A stretch of 30,536 bases of DNA from Candidatus Nealsoniibacteriota bacterium (GCA_003561025.1 PWII01000011.1:1-30536); one strand, 5' to 3'. Positions 7,890-15,380 are shown, counted from the stretch's first letter. The notes: generated by a model not told the origin, from the sequence alone. Program-made: numbers and translations.

Positions 7890-7961
7890 AGCGGGCGAGC
7901 GGATTCGAACCGCCATCACAACCTTGGAAGGGTTGGGTAATAGCCATTATACAACGCCCGC
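7890..7961 (-). tRNA. tRNA-Gly(UCC)
   Basis: A 72-nt cloverleaf. The acceptor is GCGGGCG/CGCCCGC with discriminator U at 7890, as usual for bacterial tRNA-Gly. The anticodon loop CTTCCAA gives UCC. The anticodon stem CAACC/GGTTG is perfect and the T-loop is TTCGAAT. CCA is not encoded. It lies 46 nt downstream of tRNA-Pro, probably on the same transcript. Confidence 0.97.
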
Positions 7962-8007
7962 GATTAAAGAATTATAATAAAATAAATTATTTCTTCAATT
8001 AATTTTG

Positions 8008-8078
8008 TCGAGGCGCCGAGATTTGAACTCGAACTACATGCTCCCAAAGCAAGCGTGCTGCCGTTACACCACGCCCCG
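8008..8078 (-). tRNA. tRNA-Pro(UGG)
   Basis: A 71-nt cloverleaf starting with C1, as typical for bacterial tRNA-Pro. The acceptor CGGGGCG/CGCCTCG includes a G3.U70 wobble, and the discriminator is A at 8008. The anticodon loop TTTGGGA gives UGG. The anticodon stem has an internal U28/U42 mismatch. The T-loop is TTCAAAT. CCA is not encoded. Confidence 0.93.
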
Positions 8079-8099
8079 AAAATATAATTTACAAGGAGG

Positions 8100-8108
8100 A
8101 TAATAGCA
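8100..8108 (-). promoter_or_regulatory. Extended -10 element for the tRNA-Pro/tRNA-Gly transcript
   Basis: On the minus strand TGCTATTAT (8108-8100) fits an extended -10 (TGn plus TATTAT). No good -35 is seen. Transcription would start about 15 nt before tRNA-Pro. Confidence 0.35.
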
Positions 8109-8131
8109 TATTTTTTAATTAAATAAAAGTG

Positions 8132-8140
8132 TGGTAGTAT
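8132..8140 (+). promoter_or_regulatory. Extended -10 element abutting the 5' nuclease start
   Basis: TGGTAGTAT ends 6 bp before the ATG at 8147, so the transcript would begin at or within a base or two of the start codon (leaderless). No ribosome binding site lies next to this ATG. A strong AAGGAGG at 8093-8099 is about 47 nt too far upstream to serve it. Confidence 0.4.
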
Positions 8141-8146
8141 GAAGTA

Positions 8147-9070
8147 ATGGAAAAAAAGAGAAAAGAGATAGTTTTACTGCTTGATGCAAATTCTATAATA
8201 CATCGTGCTTTTCATGCTCTTCCCCCTTTAAAAAATAAAAAGGGCGAGGATGTGGGGGCGATATATGGCTCACTCCTAGCCTTCTTTTCGATAATAGATA
8301 AGATTAAGCCTACTCACATTATTGCAGCATTTGATTCTCCCGCAAAGACTTTTAGGCATAAAAAATATAAAGAATACAAGGCAAAGAGGCCAAAAGCAAA
8401 GGAAGAGCTTATCTGTCAGATTAAAGCAATGAGAGATGTCTTTAAAAAGATTGGTGTTTTTGTTTTTGCTAAAGAAGGATTAGAAGCTGATGATATCATA
8501 GGAAGTCTCGCTAGCTCTTTTTCTAAAAAGAGAGAGGTTGTGATTGCAAGTGGCGATAGAGATGTTTTTCAGCTTGCTGACGATAATATAAAAATACATT
8601 CTTTAAGGAGAGGGATAAAAGATACGGTACTCTATAGCAAAAAAGATATAGAAGAAAAATTTGACAGACTTCCTGTTGAAAAGATTGTAGATATAAAGGC
8701 TCTTCAAGGGGATGCTTCGGACAATATACCGGGAGTCAGTGGAATTGGAGAAAAGACGGCGATAAAGATAATTAAGGAGTTTGGCAATATAGAAAATCTT
8801 TATGCCTTACTAGAAAAGGGAGAGAGTGGGTCTTTATCAAAAAAGATAGAAGAAAATCTAAAAAAAGAAGAGAAGAATGCCTTTTTAAGCAAAGAACTAG
8901 CAACAATAAAGAGAGATGCCACTTTTAATTTTTCTCTTTCTGATTTATATTTTAATTATAATAAAAAGGAATTAGAAAAAGTTTTACGGGAGATGGGCTT
9001 TAATAATATTGCAAATAAGATGGAAAAAGAGGAAAAAGAAGAGAAAAAAAACAGAAGCTTTAATTTTTAA
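8147..9070 (+). CDS. PolA-type 5'-3' exonuclease (stand-alone, no polymerase domain)
   Basis: A 307-residue FEN-family 5' nuclease equivalent to the N-terminal domain of DNA polymerase I. Such enzymes remove RNA primers and flaps in replication and repair. Metal-binding acids are in place: D13 (LLDANS), D63 (AAFDSP), E113/D115/D116 (LEADDIIG), D137/D139 (ASGDRD) and D189/D192 (QGDASDNIPG). A helix-hairpin-helix follows (GVSGIGEKTA, 196-205). The Klenow part is absent; the protein ends in a Lys/Glu-rich tail. Only 3 bp separate its stop from the first gene of the sensory island, so they probably share a transcript. Confidence 0.93.
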   Translation: MEKKRKEIVLLLDANSIIHRAFHALPPLKNKKGEDVGAIYGSLLAFFSIIDKIKPTHIIAAFDSPAKTFRHKKYKEYKAKRPKAKEELICQIKAMRDVFKKIGVFVFAKEGLEADDIIGSLASSFSKKREVVIASGDRDVFQLADDNIKIHSLRRGIKDTVLYSKKDIEEKFDRLPVEKIVDIKALQGDASDNIPGVSGIGEKTAIKIIKEFGNIENLYALLEKGESGSLSKKIEENLKKEEKNAFLSKELATIKRDATFNFSLSDLYFNYNKKELEKVLREMGFNNIANKMEKEEKEEKKNRSFNF

Positions 9071-9073
9071 GAA

Positions 9074-9676
9074 ATGCACTATAGTATTGATAAAAATCAG
9101 ATATCAACCATGATAAATTCTCCCGGAGAGATAAGAGGAGATGTTTTGCTGAAAGACAAATTATTTGTATTGAGTAAAGGGGGAGAAGAAAAACTAAAAA
9201 AAACAGAAGAGGAACTAGAAGAGATGGGTTATCTTTTTTATTATAACAAGATAGCGGGAAGGAGGTTTTATCCTTGGAGTATAAGAATATTGTCACTTCT
9301 TGCAATTAGCCGTGTCTTTAATATGAATAGCAATGAGGTAAAGGAGATGGGAAAGCTTTCCTATAAAAGACCTTTTTCTTCTTTTGCATATTTTTTTCCT
9401 AGCATAGAAAAGAGTGCAAAAGTAATAGGTAAAGATTGGCGAAAAAAGAGCACAATTGGAAGAGTTGATGTAAAAACGATAGACAGAAAAGAGAAATATC
9501 TGGCTGTGCGCCTATATAATCTTCATTTTCATCCGATATATTGTGACTATTTTTTGGGTTATATCGAAAAGGTATTTGAGACATCTAAGATTTCTATGAT
9601 AGAATCCAAAGAGGCGAGATGCTATTTTAGGGGAGATGATTTTTTTCATGAATTTTTATTAAAATGGAAAAAATAA
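9074..9676 (+). CDS. Tandem paralogue 1 of an unrecognised ~200-aa family
   Basis: I do not recognise this 200-residue soluble protein with confidence. It is homologous to the next two genes. Shared positions are GEIRGDV near residue 18, an LFVLSKGGEEKLKK segment, YP.S.RILSLLAISR (about 70-85), an E/KMGK motif (about 95), an SxEK motif, W.K..T.GR (about 125-133), HPIYCDYFLGYI (about 155-167) and a C-terminal HEFLLKW. It is the most divergent of the three. The HP..xDY..GY and HEFxxxW C-terminus distantly recalls V4R/HNOB or DUF2378-like sensor domains; this is inference. It lies 3 bp after the 5' nuclease gene. Confidence 0.8.
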   Translation: MHYSIDKNQISTMINSPGEIRGDVLLKDKLFVLSKGGEEKLKKTEEELEEMGYLFYYNKIAGRRFYPWSIRILSLLAISRVFNMNSNEVKEMGKLSYKRPFSSFAYFFPSIEKSAKVIGKDWRKKSTIGRVDVKTIDRKEKYLAVRLYNLHFHPIYCDYFLGYIEKVFETSKISMIESKEARCYFRGDDFFHEFLLKWKK

Positions 9677-9689
9677 TAGGATTAAAAAG

Positions 9690-10304
9690 ATGAATTATAA
9701 TATAACAGAAGAAGAGATAAAAAGATTACAAGAACTTAAAGGAGAAGTAAGAGGAGTTGTCTTTAAGACAGACCATCATTTTATTATAAATAAAAATGGA
9801 GAAGATGGCTTAAAAAAAGTGAAGGATGAGCTTAAGAAGATGGGAGTTAGTATAGATTATGAAGAAGTCAGTCAAATGGGCTATTATCCAATCAGCCTGC
9901 GTATATTCTCTCTTCTTGCTATTAGCAGGGCATTTAACTATAATAGAGAAGATGTATCAAAGATGGGGAAAAATGCTCCAAGAGTCTCTTTTTTAGTTAA
10001 GTTTTTTACAAAATACTTTATGTCTTCCGAAAAGACATTGGAAAAAGTGGGTGAGTTGTGGGAAAAACATTATACAAAAGGAAGAATAGAGATGATAGTA
10101 GTTGATGAAGAAAACGGCAAAACGGCGCTACGGCTTCATGGAGATTTTCTTCACCCGATATTTTATGATTACTTATTAGGATATTTTTCTTCTATTATAT
10201 CTATGGTTGTTGGGCAAAAAATTGATAAAGAAAAAGTAGAGCATTTTCCCGAAGAAGGATATCATGAATTTTATATGGAATGGAATATTAAAAATAATAG
10301 CTAA
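9690..10304 (+). CDS. Tandem paralogue 2 of an unrecognised ~200-aa family
   Basis: A 204-residue paralogue of the genes at 9074 and 10316. It has GEVRGVVFKTDHHFIINKNG at the N-terminus, YYPISLRIFSLLAISRAF (about 65-82), DVSKMGKNAP, MSSEKTLEKVGELWEKHYT (about 111-129), LHPIFYDYLLGYF (about 151-163) and HEFYMEW near the end. It is closer to paralogue 3 (GVVFKTD, ELWEKHYT against EMWEKHYT) than to 1. No Cys or conserved metal cluster is shared by all three; the one strictly shared His-Pro and the late HEF..W are the best candidate functional residues. An AGGA lies about 9 nt before the ATG. Gaps are 13 bp upstream and 11 bp downstream. Confidence 0.82.
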   Translation: MNYNITEEEIKRLQELKGEVRGVVFKTDHHFIINKNGEDGLKKVKDELKKMGVSIDYEEVSQMGYYPISLRIFSLLAISRAFNYNREDVSKMGKNAPRVSFLVKFFTKYFMSSEKTLEKVGELWEKHYTKGRIEMIVVDEENGKTALRLHGDFLHPIFYDYLLGYFSSIISMVVGQKIDKEKVEHFPEEGYHEFYMEWNIKNNS

Positions 10305-10315
10305 ATATAAAAAAT

Positions 10316-10921
10316 ATGAGCTATCAAATAACAGAACAAGATATCGATGAGATATTAAATAAACCGGGTAAAGTAAGAGGGGTTGTTTTTAAAACGGATT
10401 ACCGCTTTATTGTGGATAAGTTTGGAGAAGGTGGAGTTAAGAGAGTTGAGGAGGAGCTGGAAAGAATGAAGTGCTCATTTAGTTATAAAGATGAGATTGA
10501 TAATATGAGTTTTTATCCTATCGGCATGAGAACCATTTCTCTTATAGCGATACACAAAGCACTTGGCATAGATAGAGAAGGGATTAAGGAAATGGGAATG
10601 AATGCGCCAAAGTTTTCTCTAATGATAAAATTTTTTATGAGGCACTTTCTTTCTCCGGAAAAGATATTTGAAAAAGCGGGAGAGATGTGGGAGAAGCACT
10701 ATACTGTAGGAGCTCTTAAGCCGACTGAAATGGACTTGGAAAAGCGGTGTATGAAGGCCTCTATATATGATATAGAGCTTCACCCTATACTTAGTGATTA
10801 CTTTTGTGGTTATTTTTCTTTTATTCTTAAGATGGGCGTAGGAGAAGATGTGAGCGTTGTTGAAGAGCAAAAAGAATCTGAAGATGGAAATAAATATCAC
10901 GAGTTTACTTTTACATGGTAA
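10316..10921 (+). CDS. Tandem paralogue 3 of an unrecognised ~200-aa family
   Basis: A 201-residue paralogue of the two preceding genes. It has GKVRGVVFKTDYRFIVDKFG, FYPIGMRTISLIAIHKA, IKEMGMNAP, LSPEKIFEKAGEMWEKHYT, LHPILSDYFCGYFSF and YHEFTFTW at the very C-terminus. Its last 7 bases overlap the start of the PAS protein (ATGGTAA), which implies translational coupling and a functional tie to the signalling genes downstream. The arrangement suggests these three proteins supply or receive signals for the PAS/histidine-kinase pair; that role is inferred from context only. Confidence 0.82.
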   Translation: MSYQITEQDIDEILNKPGKVRGVVFKTDYRFIVDKFGEGGVKRVEEELERMKCSFSYKDEIDNMSFYPIGMRTISLIAIHKALGIDREGIKEMGMNAPKFSLMIKFFMRHFLSPEKIFEKAGEMWEKHYTVGALKPTEMDLEKRCMKASIYDIELHPILSDYFCGYFSFILKMGVGEDVSVVEEQKESEDGNKYHEFTFTW

Positions 10922-11481
10922 ATAAAAAAGAAAAAGACAAAACGGAGACATTACTTGAAGATATATCAATGCTTGAACAATATATTCAGGATCTTTTTGA
11001 ATTTACTCCGTTGCCATTATGTTTTATTAACCCAAAAGGAATGATACTTGAGGCTAATCCGGCTTTTTTGGAAGAGACAGGATATAGTGAATATGATATT
11101 ATAGGAAAAGAGCTTTCTGTCTTTATTGATGAGGAGATAGCAATGAAAATCATAAGAGAGCTACTAGAAAAAGATAATATTGAGGACAGAGAGGTAGCAA
11201 TAAAGACAAAAGAAGGAGATATTTTGCCGGCCACCTTTTTTGCCAAAAGCAGAAAGATTAAAGATGAAGGTGTTAACGGTATCTTTCTCTCTTTTTTTAA
11301 TTTAACCGAGATTAAAAAGAAAGAGAATGAAATAAAAAAAAGTAAAAAAGAGTTGGAAAAAAAGATGGAAGAGATGGAAAAGTTTAATCGACTTACAATT
11401 GGGAGAGAGCTAAAGATGACAGAATTAAAGGATAAGGTAGAAAAATTGCAAAAAGAATTGGAAAAATATAAAAACAGCTAG
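10915..11481 (+). CDS. PAS-domain protein with C-terminal coiled coil
   Basis: A 188-residue sensor-like protein. An N-terminal helix (about 1-25) leads into one PAS domain (about 26-135): FTPLPLCFINPKGMILEANP, then FLEETGYSEYDIIGKEL and a final FLSFFNLTEI strand. The rest is a coiled coil containing EKFNRLTIGRELKMTELK, a motif commonly found after PAS domains in signalling proteins. It has no kinase, cyclase or DNA-binding output. It overlaps paralogue 3 by 7 bp and directly abuts the kinase gene (TAG then ATG), and its PAS resembles the first PAS of that kinase. A partner or adaptor role with the kinase is likely. Confidence 0.88.
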   Translation: MVNKKEKDKTETLLEDISMLEQYIQDLFEFTPLPLCFINPKGMILEANPAFLEETGYSEYDIIGKELSVFIDEEIAMKIIRELLEKDNIEDREVAIKTKEGDILPATFFAKSRKIKDEGVNGIFLSFFNLTEIKKKENEIKKSKKELEKKMEEMEKFNRLTIGRELKMTELKDKVEKLQKELEKYKNS

Positions 11482-13242
11482 ATGAACGAAGAAGAACAAA
11501 AGGAGGATTTAATTGAAGAAAATAGCGGAGAGCTTGAAGATCTTCGGCGATATATAGAGGACTTTACATCATTTCTTCCTCTTGCCTTTTGTATGGTTAA
11601 TCCGCTTGATTTTATATTGGATAGCAATGAGGCATTTCAAGAAGTAACGGGGTATGAAAAGATGGAGATAGTTGGGAATGGAGTAGATATTTTATTTAAA
11701 AACAAGGGAAAGCTGGAGAGCTTTATCTCAAAGGTTGCAAATAAGAGTGGGGCGACCGGCGAAGAAATGACCCTTATTACAAAACAGAAAAAGGAGATTC
11801 CGGTATTTGTCTTGGGACATGCAAGAAAAGATAGCGAAGGGAATTTTTCGGGATATTTTCTTACGTTGAGAGATATAACCGAAAGCAAAAGATTTGAAGA
11901 GGAGCTTGAAAGAAAGATAAAAGAGAGAACAGAGGAGCTTGAAAAAGCAAACAAAAAGTTAGAAGAATCAGAGGCCGTATTGGAAATAAAGATTGAAGCG
12001 AGAACGAAAGAGCTTGCTGAGTTAAACGAGAAGTTGGAAGAAAAGGTTGCACAAAGAACAAAAGAGCTTGAGGAAAACGCAAAAGAACTGGAAAAAAATG
12101 CGGAGGAGATGAAAAAGACTCAAACAGCTCTTCTTAATTTGGCGGAAGATGCTGATAACGCATCAAAGGAGGCAGAAAAGGAAAAAGAAAAGACGCTTGC
12201 AATTATTAATAATTTTACAGATGGCCTTCTCTTCTTTGACTCTAGCAAGAAGCTTGTTTTGGTGAACCCGAATGCAGAAAATATTTTTGATATAAAGGCG
12301 AGAGATGTTATAGAAAGAACAACAAAAGAGTTAAAGACATTTCCTACTCTATTGCCGCTTATTAAGCTTATCGGAAGCGATATTAATAAAATCTTTAGAG
12401 AAGAGGTGGAGATAGAGGGAGGGCTTTTTCTTGAAATTACAACGATACCGATTAAGCATGAAGGTGAAGAGATGGGGACTCTTGTTAATATTCATGATAT
12501 TACGAGAGAAAAAATCATAGAGAAGATAAAGACAGAGTTTGTTTCTGTCGCGGCCCACCAGCTTAGAACCCCTCTTTCCGGAATCAAGTGGACACTGCAA
12601 ACCATATTAGAAGAAGAGAACGATGCGAATATCCCTGAGGAGATAATCGGATTTATTAGAAAAGCATATGAAGCCAATGATAGAATGGTAAATCTGGTCA
12701 ATGATCTTTTGAATGTAACTCGTATAGAAGAGGGAAGATATGTCCATGAGACAGAAGAAACAGACTTTATGGAGTTAATAAAACCGATTATTGAATCATA
12801 CAAGGAGTATATAGAAAAAAAGGGAATAGAGTTTGAATTTCAAAAAACAGACAAAAAGTTGCCACGATTAAAAATTGATAGAGAAAAGATAGGAATAGTG
12901 GTGCAGAATTTTTTAGACAATGCAATGAAGTATACAAAGGAGGGAAAAATAACTCTATCTATAGATTACAAAGATGAAAAAATTAGATTTGCTGTTAAAG
13001 ATACGGGAGTAGGTATTCCTGAAGACCAACAGAGAAGAATGTTTAATAAGTTCTTTCGTGCCGCAAATGTTCAAAGAATGGATACGGAAGGATCCGGATT
13101 GGGGCTTTTTATTGGTAAAAATATCATAGAAGCACATGGTGGGGAGGTTGGGTTTAAATCACGCCCGGGAGAAGGAAGTATTTTCTTTTTTAGTATTCCC
13201 GCAAAAAAGGAAGAGGTGGATAGTCTGTTTCAGGAATTCTAG
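11482..13242 (+). CDS. PAS-PAS sensor histidine kinase
   Basis: A 586-residue cytoplasmic kinase with no TM segment. PAS1 is about 25-135 (LPLAFCMVNPLDFILDSNEA). A long coiled coil (about 136-238) carries repeated RTKELxE units. PAS2 is about 239-343 (DGLLFFDSSKKLVLVNPNAE). HisKA has the phospho-acceptor His359 in AAHQLRTPLSGIKW. The HATPase has the N box (NFLDNAMKYT), the G1 box DTGVGIP and the G2 box GSGLGLFIGK. All catalytic motifs look intact. Autophosphorylation would pass phosphate to the receiver proteins encoded just downstream. Its start directly follows the stop of the PAS protein. The sensed signal is unknown. Confidence 0.95.
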   Translation: MNEEEQKEDLIEENSGELEDLRRYIEDFTSFLPLAFCMVNPLDFILDSNEAFQEVTGYEKMEIVGNGVDILFKNKGKLESFISKVANKSGATGEEMTLITKQKKEIPVFVLGHARKDSEGNFSGYFLTLRDITESKRFEEELERKIKERTEELEKANKKLEESEAVLEIKIEARTKELAELNEKLEEKVAQRTKELEENAKELEKNAEEMKKTQTALLNLAEDADNASKEAEKEKEKTLAIINNFTDGLLFFDSSKKLVLVNPNAENIFDIKARDVIERTTKELKTFPTLLPLIKLIGSDINKIFREEVEIEGGLFLEITTIPIKHEGEEMGTLVNIHDITREKIIEKIKTEFVSVAAHQLRTPLSGIKWTLQTILEEENDANIPEEIIGFIRKAYEANDRMVNLVNDLLNVTRIEEGRYVHETEETDFMELIKPIIESYKEYIEKKGIEFEFQKTDKKLPRLKIDREKIGIVVQNFLDNAMKYTKEGKITLSIDYKDEKIRFAVKDTGVGIPEDQQRRMFNKFFRAANVQRMDTEGSGLGLFIGKNIIEAHGGEVGFKSRPGEGSIFFFSIPAKKEEVDSLFQEF

Positions 13243-13252
13243 CCAGATAGAT

Positions 13253-13281
13253 TTGACAATATTTTTTAATCTGGATAAAAT
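13253..13281 (+). promoter_or_regulatory. Sigma70-type promoter of the response-regulator pair
   Basis: TTGACA (13253-13258), a 17-bp spacer and TAAAAT (13276-13281). It gives the two regulators transcription independent of the kinase, with a leader of about 23 nt. Confidence 0.75.
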
Positions 13282-13310
13282 GAAGATAATATTAGATAAA
13301 AAATAGAAAA

Positions 13311-14111
13311 ATGAAAAAAATTGTTATTGTAGAAGATGAGGAGATTCTTCGTAATCTTCTTTATAAAAAGCTTTCTGCAGAAGGATATAATGTTGTTGCT
13401 GCGGTAAATGGCGAGGAAGGGCTTCAAAAAATAAGAGAAGAAAAGCCGGATCTCGTTTTGCTTGACATTGTTATGCCCAAGATGGATGGTTTTGAGATGT
13501 TGGAAAAGCTAAGAAAAGACGAAGAGATTAAAGAGACTCTTGTTGTTATCATTTCTAACTCAGGGCAGCCGGTTGAGATTGATAAGGCACAGAAATTTGG
13601 AGTAAAAGATTGGCTTGTTAAGACTGAGTTTGATCCGCAAGAGGTTCTTGACAAAGTTGAGGCACAGATTGGTCCCGGAGAAAAAGGTGATAATTCAGAA
13701 TATGGCGATAGTGAAGAGATAGATAAAGAGATAGACGAGATAGCAAAAGAAGAAGAGGATGATTTTGGCGAAGAGATAGAGGAAGAAAAAGCGGTAGAGG
13801 AAGAGATGGGAAATACTGAAACAGAAGAGCAAGATACCGCTACTCCTGAAATTGAGGAAGAAGAAAAGAAAGAAGACCCTTTGGCAAACCCAATAGATGA
13901 GGAAGAAAAGAAAGAAGAAGAGGGTGACGGAGAAGTACAAGAAGAAAAAGCGGTAGAGGAAGAGATGGAAAACACTGAAACAGAAGAGCAAGATACCGCT
14001 ACTTTTGAAATTGGGGAAGAAAAGAAAGAAGATCCTTTGGCAGACCCAATAGATGAGGAAGAAAAGAAAGAAGAAGAGGATGGTGGAGAAGTACAAGAAG
14101 AAAAATTATAA
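13311..14111 (+). CDS. Response regulator, receiver domain with duplicated acidic tail
   Basis: A 266-residue protein. The receiver domain is residues 1 to about 122, with acidic pocket E8/D9, phospho-acceptor Asp52 (LLDIVMP), Ser82 region (VVIISNSG) and Lys104 (DWLVKTEF). There is no output domain. Residues from about 125 on are a strongly acidic, low-complexity tail, including two copies of a 52-53-residue unit starting EEKAVEEEM (DNA 13782-14096). The tail may bind a basic partner or act as an entropic spacer; this is inference. The cognate kinase is presumably the gene immediately upstream. The receiver is closely related to the next gene. Confidence 0.92.
   Translation: MKKIVIVEDEEILRNLLYKKLSAEGYNVVAAVNGEEGLQKIREEKPDLVLLDIVMPKMDGFEMLEKLRKDEEIKETLVVIISNSGQPVEIDKAQKFGVKDWLVKTEFDPQEVLDKVEAQIGPGEKGDNSEYGDSEEIDKEIDEIAKEEEDDFGEEIEEEKAVEEEMGNTETEEQDTATPEIEEEEKKEDPLANPIDEEEKKEEEGDGEVQEEKAVEEEMENTETEEQDTATFEIGEEKKEDPLADPIDEEEKKEEEDGGEVQEEKL
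13782..14096 (+). repeat. Tandem in-frame duplication in the regulator tail
   Basis: Copy 1 is 13782-13940 (159 nt) and copy 2 is 13941-14096 (156 nt). They are nearly identical at DNA level, differing by a few substitutions and one missing codon. A third copy begins but stops after three codons. This is a recent duplication within the coding sequence. Confidence 0.9.
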
Positions 14112-14130
14112 TTTTGTAAATTACTAAATT

Positions 14131-14493
14131 ATGGCTAAAATTTTAGTTGTTGAAGATGACAAATTTCTTCGTGAAATGATTTCACGAAAGCTGGATAAAG
14201 AGGGATATGATGTTATTCAAGCGGTTGATGGAGAAAAAGGAGAAGTAAAGATAAAGGAAGAAAAGCCGGACCTTGTTTTGCTTGACCTTATTCTTCCCGG
14301 TATAGATGGTTTTGATGTGTTAGAGAGAATGAAAAAAGACCCTGAAGTGGCAGATATACCGGTAATTATTCTTTCTAATTTGGGTCAAAAAAGTGAAGTT
14401 GAAAGGGGTATAAACTTGGGAGCGGTTGATTTTCTGATAAAAGCTCACTTTACTCCGGCAGAGATAGTAAAAAAAATTAGAGAAACCATTTAG
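14131..14493 (+). CDS. Response regulator, receiver domain only
   Basis: A 120-residue single-domain receiver (CheY/Spo0F-like). The acidic pares are E8/D9/D10, phospho-acceptor Asp52 (LLDLILPGIDG), the switch region VIILSNLGQ and Lys104 (FLIKAHF). It is paralogous to the receiver 19 bp upstream; both share EEKPDLVLLD and the same spacing, so the pair arose by duplication. Without a DNA-binding domain, output must be by protein contact or phosphorelay. Confidence 0.94.
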   Translation: MAKILVVEDDKFLREMISRKLDKEGYDVIQAVDGEKGEVKIKEEKPDLVLLDLILPGIDGFDVLERMKKDPEVADIPVIILSNLGQKSEVERGINLGAVDFLIKAHFTPAEIVKKIRETI

Positions 14494-14549
14494 AGATCGT
14501 AAATAACAGTGGTCTTTGTGTAGGTGCTAGACAAAGTCTGTTAATATTT

Positions 14550-15380
14550 GTGCCTGAATTACCGGAGGTAGAAACAACAGTATTACTGCTTAGAAAAAAG
14601 ACCTTAAATAAGGTCTTTGTTTGTGTCTGGGGAGAAAAGAAAAACAACTTATCAAAGAAATTAAAAGGGAAAAGAATAGAAAAGATAACAAGACATGGAA
14701 AAGGTATATTTTTTCATCTAAGTAGTAAAGAGATACTATTTATTCACCTCAGGATGACAGGTCATCTCTTATATGGAAAATGGGAAAGAAAAGGGAAAGA
14801 GTGGCTTTCTGAAGAAAAGATAATGCAACACCCAAAAAATGGATTTTTACGTTATATCTTTTTTTTAAGCAACGGAAAGCAGCTCGCACTTTCTGATCAG
14901 AGAAAATTTGCTACGATTAATCTCATTTCAAGAAAAGAGAAGGAGGATTATTTATCAAGAATAGGGCCTGACCCTTTAGAGATAAAAAAAGAAGATTTTT
15001 TTAGAATTCTTAAAGAAAGAAGAGGAAGGATAAAGTCTCTGCTTATGAATCAACAATTTATTTCCGGGATAGGAAATATTTATGCATCGGAAATTCTTTT
15101 TAAGGCAAAGATTAGGCCAGAGAGAAATGCAGATAGCTTGAAGCAAAAAGAGATGGAAAGACTCTACCTAAATATGAAAACTATTTTAAGAAAGGGGCTC
15201 AGCCTGCAGGGAGATAGCACCAGTGATTTTAGGCTACTTGATGGGAGAAAGGGAGGATATCAAGAAAAACATCTTGTCTATAATAGAAAAAACCTACCTT
15301 GCCCTGTTTGTAAAAAAAAGATTACAAAGACAATTCTTGGTGGAAGAGGAACATATTTCTGTCCAAAATTTCAAAAATAG
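14550..15380 (+). CDS. mutM: Formamidopyrimidine-DNA glycosylase (Fpg/MutM), GTG start
   Basis: A 276-residue base-excision glycosylase/AP lyase for oxidised purines such as 8-oxoguanine. The GTG start at 14550 is fixed by the catalytic N-terminus: after Met removal the protein begins PELPEVE, with Pro as nucleophile and Glu next to it. Other family marks are RHGKGIFF, IHLRMTGHL, DQRKFA, the helix-two-turn-helix SGIGNIYASEILF and GDSTSDFR. The C-terminal zinc finger is damaged: CPVC is present and the third Cys is in YFCPKFQK, but the fourth ligand is Phe (TTT where TGT would give Cys). It is followed by holA after 18 bp. Confidence 0.95.
   Translation: MPELPEVETTVLLLRKKTLNKVFVCVWGEKKNNLSKKLKGKRIEKITRHGKGIFFHLSSKEILFIHLRMTGHLLYGKWERKGKEWLSEEKIMQHPKNGFLRYIFFLSNGKQLALSDQRKFATINLISRKEKEDYLSRIGPDPLEIKKEDFFRILKERRGRIKSLLMNQQFISGIGNIYASEILFKAKIRPERNADSLKQKEMERLYLNMKTILRKGLSLQGDSTSDFRLLDGRKGGYQEKHLVYNRKNLPCPVCKKKITKTILGGRGTYFCPKFQK

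Noticed and set aside
8091..8108. A strong AAGGAGG Shine-Dalgarno-like sequence
   Set aside because: No start codon with an open frame follows at a usable distance on the plus strand; the bases lie in the promoter region of the minus-strand tRNA transcript.
14500..14549. TAATAT at 14542-14547 as a promoter for mutM
   Set aside because: It ends only 2 bp before the GTG start, so transcription would begin inside the gene; read-through from the regulator genes is more likely.
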